From assembly GCA_049971355.1 (NCBI GenBank), contig JBMFLE010000022.1:1-11862 (forward strand): a stretch of 11,862 nucleotides of DNA. Direction: 5' to 3'. Positions 6,030-11,097 of the stretch are shown piece after piece; the stretch's first letter is position 1; every line of letters starts with the position of its first letter. The translations under genes were made by a program, and so were the position numbers. The DNA comes from JBMFLE01 sp049971355. GTDB lineage: Bacteria > Patescibacteriota > Patescibacteriia > UBA2591 > UBA4787. The notes under the pieces are model-generated. The model was not told the DNA's origin and did no database searches. It was given only the letters and a program-made list of their open reading frames with translations.

Positions 6030-7331
6030 ATGATGCAAATAAAAATTTTTTCCGTTATTACTTTTGGTTGCAAATTAAACCAGGCTGAGTCACAAAATTT
6101 AAAAGAAAAATTAATTAAAAAAGGATTTTTGGTTATCCCTGAAAATCAGGTAACCAATTTTTTTATAAACAATAAAGAGAAAAAAAACGACCCTTGTTTT
6201 ATTATTAACGCTTGCGCTGTAACAGCAAAAGCAGAAAAAGAATTGCGACAAAAAATCAATCAACTTAAAAGACAATATCCCTCAAGCTTTCTCATTGTCA
6301 CTGGTTGTTATTTAGCGCAGAAAAACGAAAACGTTGATTTATGGATTAACAGAAAAGAGTTAATTAATAAAATTTACGCGTTTGCCCGAAGAGTCGGGTA
6401 TTCAACAACAAATATTCAGTGTTTAGAATATAGGCGAGTACGGACCTTTATCAAAATTCAAGATGGTTGCGATAATTATTGTACTTATTGTCTTGTGCCA
6501 TATCTGCGTGGCAGGCCAAAAAACCGGTCAGCCAACGCTATTATTAAGGAAATTAAAAAGAGAGAGAAAGAAGGATGTAAAGAAGTGGTGTTGGTTGGGA
6601 CTGATTTAAGAAAAATAAACTTTAAACCAGGGAGAGTTCGGAGACTAAACGTAAGAGAGGGTAAAGGTTTAGTAGACTTAATAAAAATTATTTTAAAGAA
6701 GACTAAAATATCGATAATACGGATTTCTTCACTTTGGCCAATGGCTATAACCTCCGACTTGATAAAATTAATAAAAAAGGAGCCACGAATTTGTCCACAC
6801 TTGCATTTGTCTCTGCAATCGGGTAGTGACAAAATTTTAAAAAGAATGGGGCGAAATTATCAGGTCAAGAAAATAATTGAATTGATTAATAAGTTAAAAA
6901 GAATTCCAAATTTAAATTTAACCGCTGATATTATCGTTGGTTTTCCGGGCGAAACAGAGGAAGACTTTCAGGAGACTTTAAATTTGGTTAAGAAGGCAAA
7001 TTTTTTGAAAGTTCATGTTTTCCGATATTCGCCGCGGCCAAAAACACTTGCCGCAAAAATGCCGAATCAAATTTCTGAAAAAATTAAAAAACAGAGAAGC
7101 AAGAAGTTAATTGTCCTCTCTGAAAAAATATCAAAGAAAGTTAAAAATAAATATTTGGGCCGAATTTTTCCGGTGTTAATTGAGAACAAAAAAGATAATT
7201 TATGGACAGGATTTACTGCTAATTATTTGCGAATTTATCTAAAAAGCAGCAAGAATTTGGCCAACCAAATGGTCGATGTCAAACTATTGGGGTTATATAA
7301 AGATGGAATATATGGTAAAATAAAATCATGA
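6030..7331 (+). CDS. mtaB: tRNA t6A37 methylthiotransferase MtaB
   Basis: This radical-SAM enzyme adds a methylthio group to N6-threonylcarbamoyladenosine at position 37 of certain tRNAs. The 433 residues show the three domains of the MiaB/RimO/MtaB family. The N-terminal domain holds auxiliary cluster cysteines C14 (FGCKLNQAES), C62 (NACAVT) and C93 (TGCY). The radical-SAM domain has C147-x3-C151-x2-C154 (DGCDNYCTYC). A C-terminal TRAM domain spans about 372-432. FGCKLNQAES favours MtaB over MiaB or RimO, but subfamily assignment from motifs alone is not final. The adjacent ATG at 6033 is an alternative start. The stop is TGA, and its last base begins the palindromic repeat at 7331. Confidence 0.9.
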   Translation: MMQIKIFSVITFGCKLNQAESQNLKEKLIKKGFLVIPENQVTNFFINNKEKKNDPCFIINACAVTAKAEKELRQKINQLKRQYPSSFLIVTGCYLAQKNENVDLWINRKELINKIYAFARRVGYSTTNIQCLEYRRVRTFIKIQDGCDNYCTYCLVPYLRGRPKNRSANAIIKEIKKREKEGCKEVVLVGTDLRKINFKPGRVRRLNVREGKGLVDLIKIILKKTKISIIRISSLWPMAITSDLIKLIKKEPRICPHLHLSLQSGSDKILKRMGRNYQVKKIIELINKLKRIPNLNLTADIIVGFPGETEEDFQETLNLVKKANFLKVHVFRYSPRPKTLAAKMPNQISEKIKKQRSKKLIVLSEKISKKVKNKYLGRIFPVLIENKKDNLWTGFTANYLRIYLKSSKNLANQMVDVKLLGLYKDGIYGKIKS

Positions 7332-7450
7332 TGCTAATCTACGAATAATATGCCAATCTACGAATTGCGAATATTCGCAATTCGCATCATTCGCATAATT
7401 AGCATAAATTCGCGTATTCGCATCATATTTAGCATATTCGCATCATATTT
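7331..7450. repeat. GCGAAT-type palindromic repeat between mtaB and the kinase gene
   Basis: The gap is filled from stop to start. A perfect 24-nt palindrome (7361-7384, half-site CGAATTGCGAAT) lies in the middle. Outer arms ATGCTAAT (7331-7338) and ATTAGCAT (7398-7405) extend it into a long imperfect hairpin. It is followed by a 20-nt tandem unit beginning TATTCGCATCATATTT, at 7415-7434 and 7435-7450, that abuts the next ATG with no gap. It is a sequence variant of the TTCGTA family, with GCGAA in place of ACGAA. Confidence 0.85.
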
Positions 7451-8758
7451 ATGTCAATTAAGCAAGTCTACAAACGCGATGGCACTTTGGTAGATTTTGA
7501 CCAAAGAAAGATTACTGAGGCGATTTATAAGGCAGCAGCTGAGGTAGGTGGAAAAGATTGGAATTTAGCCCAGAAACTTTCTGATCAAGTAGTTAAATTT
7601 TTAGAAAAACATTTCCCCAAGACTATTCCAACAGTTGAAGAGATTCAGAATGTAGTGGAGAAGATTTTAATTGAGAATGGTCATGCCAAAACAGCTAAAG
7701 CCTATATTTTGTACCGACAGAAACGTAAAGAATTGCGTGAGAAAAAAGAGAAAAAAGAAATTGAAAATATTCCTTACAAAACAATTTGGGAAGTTTTGGT
7801 TTGGAATTTAGAACATTCTTGTGAAACAATTGATAAGTTAAATGAGCATATAAAAGCCGGAACTTTTTCTCAGTTGGTTAATGATGCTGAACAAAAATAT
7901 AATGAGGATATTTTTAAAGTAGCAGATTTAATTTTGGCCAGGAAAGATCAAGTTAAATTATTAATTATCGCTGGACCATCTTCTTCGGGCAAAACAACTA
8001 CTACTCATCGGATTGCTGAGATTTTAGAAAAAGAAAATATCAGCTTAGTGAAATTCAGCGTCGATAATTATTTTTATAATCTCGAGTCGCAGATTAAAGA
8101 TAAATTTGGCGATTATGATTATGAAGGACCTTATGCCCTAGAATTACCTTTAATTAATCAGCATTTAACAGATTTATTGGCTCATAAAGAAATTCAAATG
8201 CCTACTTATAATTTTAGAACTGGTCAAAGAGAGAAAGAAACTATACCTCTAAAATTAGAAGAAAACCAAATTATTTTAGTCGATTCTCATTTTGGTCTTT
8301 ATGACAAACTAACAGAAAGTGTGCCGAAAAATAAAAAATTTGGTCTTTATCTTGAAACTTTATGTCAACTCCGGGACAAAGAGGGTCGTTTTGTCAGATG
8401 GACAGATATTAGGTTTTTACGTAGAATGATTAGAGATAGTCAATTTAGATCTCTTGATCCGATTAGAACTATTGGCCATTGGCATTATGTTAGACGTGGC
8501 GAATTAAAAAATATTATTCCTAATATTTGTCAGGCTGATGTTGTTTTAAATACCTCTTTGCCATACGAATTGCCGATTTTTAAACATTATCTTTTTCATT
8601 ATTTACCAGAAGCAATGAAAATCTATCGAGATGATCCTGATCAAGTCGATGCTTTTATCAGAGCCGAGAGAATTTATAATCTTTTATCTTCAGTTGAGGA
8701 GTGGAAGGATGTCTCAATTGTGCCAAAGAATTCAATTTTGAGAGAATTTATTGGATAA
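7451..8758 (+). CDS. Uridine kinase-family nucleoside kinase with N-terminal ATP-cone
   Basis: Residues 1-95 form an ATP-cone: KRDGTLVDFD near the start, then a helical part ending AKAYILYRQKRKELRE. Ribonucleotide reductases and NrdR use this domain to sense ATP and dATP. After a linker, a P-loop kinase domain of the uridine kinase/phosphoribulokinase family starts at GPSSSGKTTTT (175-185). It has SVDNYFY (203-209, D205 probably catalytic), ILVDSHFGLYDKL (Walker B region, D278), and an Arg-rich lid with RFLRRMIRD and YVRRGE. It most likely phosphorylates uridine or cytidine, but 2-phosphoglycerate kinase, known to carry an ATP-cone in methanogens, shows that other substrates are possible. No Shine-Dalgarno is present; the repeat touches the ATG. 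The phosphorylase gene downstream supports nucleoside salvage. Confidence 0.85.
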   Translation: MSIKQVYKRDGTLVDFDQRKITEAIYKAAAEVGGKDWNLAQKLSDQVVKFLEKHFPKTIPTVEEIQNVVEKILIENGHAKTAKAYILYRQKRKELREKKEKKEIENIPYKTIWEVLVWNLEHSCETIDKLNEHIKAGTFSQLVNDAEQKYNEDIFKVADLILARKDQVKLLIIAGPSSSGKTTTTHRIAEILEKENISLVKFSVDNYFYNLESQIKDKFGDYDYEGPYALELPLINQHLTDLLAHKEIQMPTYNFRTGQREKETIPLKLEENQIILVDSHFGLYDKLTESVPKNKKFGLYLETLCQLRDKEGRFVRWTDIRFLRRMIRDSQFRSLDPIRTIGHWHYVRRGELKNIIPNICQADVVLNTSLPYELPIFKHYLFHYLPEAMKIYRDDPDQVDAFIRAERIYNLLSSVEEWKDVSIVPKNSILREFIG

Positions 8759-8770
8759 TAGATTTTCTTT

Positions 8771-8972
8771 GGAAATTTCAAGCCGAGGGCGAAGAAATTT
8801 CCGGTAGAGAATCATTACCCAGCCCCCTAAGCCATTTGTCTTTTCTTAGAAGGTGTGACAAGTATTAAGTGTTATCTCAAACCACAAGCCTTAGATAGAC
8901 AGTCTAGAGGGCTGGGTACGCAAAATTCTTAAAAAATTTCTTCGCTTCGCTCGAAATTTTTTAAGAATTTTG
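8771..8972. repeat. Compound inverted-repeat element, copy 1
   Basis: Three inverted repeats follow one another. GGAAATTTC/GAAATTTCC (8771-8779, 8794-8802) is the first. The core (8816-8918) has ends that pair as TACCCAGCCC/GGGCTGGGTA. The last is a perfect 20-bp stem (8921-8940 with 8953-8972) with a 12-nt loop. The core's first 33 nt matches the reverse complement of copy 2 (10548-10580) at 29 of 33 positions. Its CCTTAGATA and CTAGAGGGC segments also match. An alternative 12-bp pairing, GCGAAGAAATTT (8789-8800) with AAATTTCTTCGC (8934-8945), would enclose the core and exclude the outer hairpins. The next ATG is 2 nt beyond the last stem. It may be a structured leader or a miniature mobile element; no target duplication is evident. 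Confidence 0.8.
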
Positions 8973-8974
8973 AT

Positions 8975-9796
8975 ATGGCCACGGCAAAAAATCCAATTCA
9001 AAAAGGAGGCAAACAATATCATCTTGCTTGTAAAAAAGGTGATTTAGCTGGTTTTGTTTTATTGCCAGGTGATCCAGGTCGAGTGGTTAAAATTGCTAAA
9101 GTTTGGGATGATTTTAAAGAAATTGCCTACCATCGCGAATTTCATTCCGTAACTGGACATTATCATTTAATACCAATTTCTTGTCTTTCAACTGGTATTG
9201 GTTCTCCCTCAACCGCCATTGCAGTTGAAGAAGCGGCTCGGATTGGTTGCCATACATTTATTCGAGTTGGTAGCACTGGCGCTATTCAGCCAGGCATTAA
9301 ACCGGGCAATCTGATTATTAGTGTAGCCGGAGTGAAATTAGAAGGAACCTCTCGCTGTTATATTCGAACAGAATATCCCTCTTTTGCTCATTATGAAGTA
9401 GTTTTGGCTTTAATTGAGGCTTGCGAAAAATTTGGTTTTCGCTATCATTTAGGTATAACTGCTTCAACTGATTCTTTCTATGTTGGCGAAGGTCGTCCAG
9501 GTTTTAGAGGTTATAATCAATCATATTTAGAGCCTGTCTTGGAAGATTTACGAAAAGCAAAAGTAATGAATTTTGAAATGGAATCATCGGCTCTTTTTAC
9601 CATTGCCAGTTTATATGCTTTGCGAGCCGGAGCGATTTGCGCGGTTTTTGATAATTTGGTCACCGATGAATTTAAAATTGCTAGCGAGAAAGAAGTGGCT
9701 TTAGCCGCCTCAGAAGCAGTGGCAATTTTGTCAGAATGGGATAAAATAAAAAAGAAGAAAAGAAAGAAATATTTTTATCCCTCCTTAATAAAATAA
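8975..9796 (+). CDS. udp: Uridine phosphorylase-family nucleoside phosphorylase
   Basis: This family splits a nucleoside with phosphate into base and ribose-1-phosphate. The 273-residue protein shows GDPGR (32-36), STGIGSPS (72-79), R97 with VGSTGA (98-103), DSFYVGEGRPGF (166-177) and the ribose-binding FEMES (200-204). This is the NP-I fold with phosphate-binding arginines R36 and R97. E. coli Udp uses Q166 and R168 to recognise uracil. Here R174 is kept, but the glutamine position appears to be Glu (E172), so base preference is uncertain. There is no Shine-Dalgarno upstream and the start lies 2 nt past a 20-bp hairpin. An AAAGGAGG at 9001-9008 is inside the gene with no usable start after it, so 8975 stands. 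The HIT gene follows at 15 nt. Confidence 0.88.
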   Translation: MATAKNPIQKGGKQYHLACKKGDLAGFVLLPGDPGRVVKIAKVWDDFKEIAYHREFHSVTGHYHLIPISCLSTGIGSPSTAIAVEEAARIGCHTFIRVGSTGAIQPGIKPGNLIISVAGVKLEGTSRCYIRTEYPSFAHYEVVLALIEACEKFGFRYHLGITASTDSFYVGEGRPGFRGYNQSYLEPVLEDLRKAKVMNFEMESSALFTIASLYALRAGAICAVFDNLVTDEFKIASEKEVALAASEAVAILSEWDKIKKKKRKKYFYPSLIK

Positions 9797-9811
9797 TCTA
9801 AACGAGTGAAC

Positions 9812-10138
9812 ATGTGTATTTTTTGTCAAATTATTAATAAGGAAATACCCACTCAGTTTGTTTTTGAAGATGAAAAACTGGTTGCTTTTAAAGATATTAA
9901 TCCCAAGGCACCGGTTCATCTTTTAATTGTACCAAAGAAGCACATTGAGTCAGTTGCCAAATTAGCAGAGACTGATAAAATTTTAATTGGTGAAATGATC
10001 TGGCGAGCAAAAATTTTAGCTGAGAAAGAGGGGATAGCTGATAAGGGATATAAACTAATTTTCAATTGCGGCGAACACGGCGGGCAATTAGTCAAGCACA
10101 TTCATCTTCATTTGCTTGGTGGCAAAAAATTAGAATGA
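9812..10138 (+). CDS. HIT family nucleotide-binding hydrolase (HinT-like)
   Basis: HIT proteins hydrolyse phosphoramidate or phosphoester bonds on nucleotides, for example in adenosine phosphoramidates. This 108-residue protein has the N-terminal CIFCQI (possible zinc-binding cysteines C2 and C5), DINPKAPVHLLIVPKKH and the catalytic GGQLVKHIHLHLLGG with H96, H98 and H100. I chose the ATG at 9812 because HIT proteins usually begin just before CIFC. An in-frame GTG at 9806 would add two residues. It lies 15 nt after the phosphorylase gene and probably shares its transcript, in keeping with nucleoside metabolism. It ends in TGA, which supports the standard genetic code. Confidence 0.93.
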   Translation: MCIFCQIINKEIPTQFVFEDEKLVAFKDINPKAPVHLLIVPKKHIESVAKLAETDKILIGEMIWRAKILAEKEGIADKGYKLIFNCGEHGGQLVKHIHLHLLGGKKLE

Positions 10139-10159
10139 CCAATATAATAAAATAAGTAA

Positions 10160-10234
10160 TATGCTAATTATCATGCGAATTTTAGAATTCGCATTCGAAA
10201 TTCGCATGAATTAGCATAAAAATTAGCATCTCAT
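10160..10234. repeat. GCGAAT-type palindromic repeat before the YtxH-like gene
   Basis: TATGCTAATT and CATGCGAATTT (10160-10182) pair with AAATTCGCATG and AATTAGCATA (10198-10218), giving a stem of about 21 bp with a 2-nt bulge. GAAT/ATTC pairing inside the loop may add a short inner stem. A further ATTAGCAT (10222-10229) follows, and the YtxH-like ATG is at 10235. It uses the same half-sites (ATGCTAAT, GCGAAT) as 7331-7450. Confidence 0.8.
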
Positions 10235-10459
10235 ATGAAACTTCTTAAGTATTTCAAAATCGGATTTTGGAGCGCGTTATTAGGTGGTATTGCCGGTTTG
10301 TTTTTAGCCAAAAAATCGGGCAAGGAATTATATCAGGATGTTAAAAAGACAGGAGAGAAGATTGCTGAAAAAGCCGAAGAAATTGCTGAAAAGGTGGAGG
10401 AAAAAGCAAAAGAGACGGTCGAGGAAGTTAAGGAGACGTGGGAGAAAGAAGAGAAATAA
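10235..10459 (+). CDS. YtxH-like small membrane protein
   Basis: The 74-residue protein has one predicted membrane helix (about residues 9-25, IGFWSALLGGIAGLFLA). KKSGKELYQDVKK follows, the pattern of YtxH/Gas-vesicle-GvpP-like general stress proteins (GGxxG, then a basic SGKE segment). The rest (30-74) is a Lys/Glu-rich amphipathic helix with EEIAEKVEEKAKETVEEVKETW repeats, likely a coiled coil or surface-bound helix. The family's molecular function is unknown. No Shine-Dalgarno is seen, and the palindromic repeat ends just before the ATG. Low-complexity composition makes homology hard to judge beyond this pattern. Confidence 0.75.
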   Translation: MKLLKYFKIGFWSALLGGIAGLFLAKKSGKELYQDVKKTGEKIAEKAEEIAEKVEEKAKETVEEVKETWEKEEK

Positions 10460-10464
10460 CAGAT

Positions 10465-10637
10465 TTTTTTAAAATTTTCGAGCCGATAGGCGAAGTAAAC
10501 TTAGGCGAAGTAAACTCCGCCCTCTAGGCTGTTATCTAAGGTTTTTTTAAGAAAAGACAAGTGGCTTAAAGGGCAGGGTACTCAAAAAATTAATAAAATT
10601 TTATTCGTTCTACGAACTCCAAAATTTTAATTTTTTG
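10465..10637. repeat. Compound inverted-repeat element, copy 2
   Basis: The core (10511-10580) is the reverse complement of the copy 1 core, with about 33 nt missing from its middle. It ends in a hairpin where CAAAAAATT (10583-10591) pairs with AATTTTTTG (10629-10637) and AAAATTTT (10595-10602) with 10621-10628; TTCGT/ACGAA may form an inner stem. AAAATTTTCGAG (10471-10482) matches CTCCAAAATTTT (10617-10628) with one mismatch, giving an enclosing alternative pairing as in copy 1. The left flank AGCCGATAGGCGAAG resembles copy 1's AGCCGAGGGCGAAG in the same orientation. A 15-nt unit, TAGGCGAAGTAAACT, is duplicated exactly at 10487-10501 and 10502-10516. The ferredoxin ATG is 2 nt past the stem. 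Confidence 0.78.
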
Positions 10638-10639
10638 GT

Positions 10640-10840
10640 ATGCCAAAATTTATTGTTAAATTAGACAAAGAAAAATGTATTGGCTGCGGTAGTTGTGCGG
10701 CAGTTTGTCCAGCCAATTTTGAAATAGGAAGCGATGGTAAATCGTCGGTCATAAAAGAGGAAATTGACGAATTAGGTTGCAATCAAGTGGCGGCAGAGAG
10801 TTGCCCAGTGCAGGCGATTAGCGTTGAACCAATAGAATAA
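10640..10840 (+). CDS. Single-cluster [4Fe-4S] ferredoxin
   Basis: This is a small soluble electron carrier. The 66 residues contain C13-x2-C16-x2-C19-x3-C23P and C55P. C13, C16, C19 and C55 are the likely cluster ligands. The extra cysteines C23 and C47 sit where Pyrococcus furiosus ferredoxin (also 66 residues) has its C21-C48 disulfide. C16 corresponds to D14 of that protein, so here the cluster should be fully cysteine-ligated. There is no second cluster motif. The start lacks a Shine-Dalgarno and lies 2 nt past the hairpin of repeat copy 2. iorA begins 257 nt downstream, so the ferredoxin is a plausible electron acceptor for that enzyme, though they may be transcribed separately. Confidence 0.92.
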   Translation: MPKFIVKLDKEKCIGCGSCAAVCPANFEIGSDGKSSVIKEEIDELGCNQVAAESCPVQAISVEPIE

Positions 10841-10847
10841 TCTCGAT

Positions 10848-10920
10848 GGCTACGAAATACGACAGGTAGGCTACGAACAGGTGGGCTACGAAATACGAAT
10901 TTGTACGAATATACGAATTA
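10848..10920 (-). repeat. TTCGTA-type repeat, inverted orientation, after the ferredoxin gene
   Basis: Units beginning GGCTACGAA occur at 10848-10868, 10869-10883 (shortened) and 10884-10920. They are the reverse complement of the units before fusA and rpsJ. The last unit runs into ACGAATATACGAATTAG, the left half of the palindrome core seen at 3639-3652. The matching right half is at 11051-11090. No clear terminator for the ferredoxin gene is seen apart from this. Confidence 0.75.
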
Positions 10921-11050
10921 GTATTAGTAGTCATATGTTCGTGGCGTTCGGATAAATTTGTAGGTTAGGATGATTTTAATGAACTCGAATTAAACAAATT
11001 AAATTTTTAATCTGGCCAGAAAAATTGTTACCGAATTAACTAAATAGTTT
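10921..11050. other. Spacer separating the two repeat halves upstream of iorA
   Basis: This 130-nt stretch holds no coding region. AATTTGT and ACAAATT can pair (about 10955-11000), but no T-tract follows. A TTGTTA at about 11025 has no convincing -10 box at 17 nt. I could not identify the iorA promoter. Confidence 0.3.
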
Positions 11051-11090
11051 GTATTTTTCGTATATTCGTATTTTTTCATATTTAGTAGCC
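11051..11090 (+). repeat. TTCGTA-type repeat upstream of iorA
   Basis: TTCGTATATTCGTA, then TTTCATATTTAGTAGCC, closely copies the right arm of the hairpin before rpsJ (3655-3688). It ends 7 nt before the iorA start codon at 11098. Together with 10848-10920 it forms an inverted pair. Confidence 0.75.
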
Positions 11091-11097
11091 ATTTATT

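Noticed and set aside
6485..6832. 115-codon open frame on the minus strand within mtaB
   Set aside because: It lies wholly opposite the conserved radical-SAM region, has no family resemblance and no start signal. It is a shadow frame.
8771..8972. Insertion sequence
   Set aside because: No transposase is encoded and no target-site duplication is visible. At most it is a miniature non-autonomous element.
9806..9811. GTG start for the HIT gene
   Set aside because: It would add only two residues before the MCIFC start typical of the family, and it has no ribosome-binding site. It remains possible.
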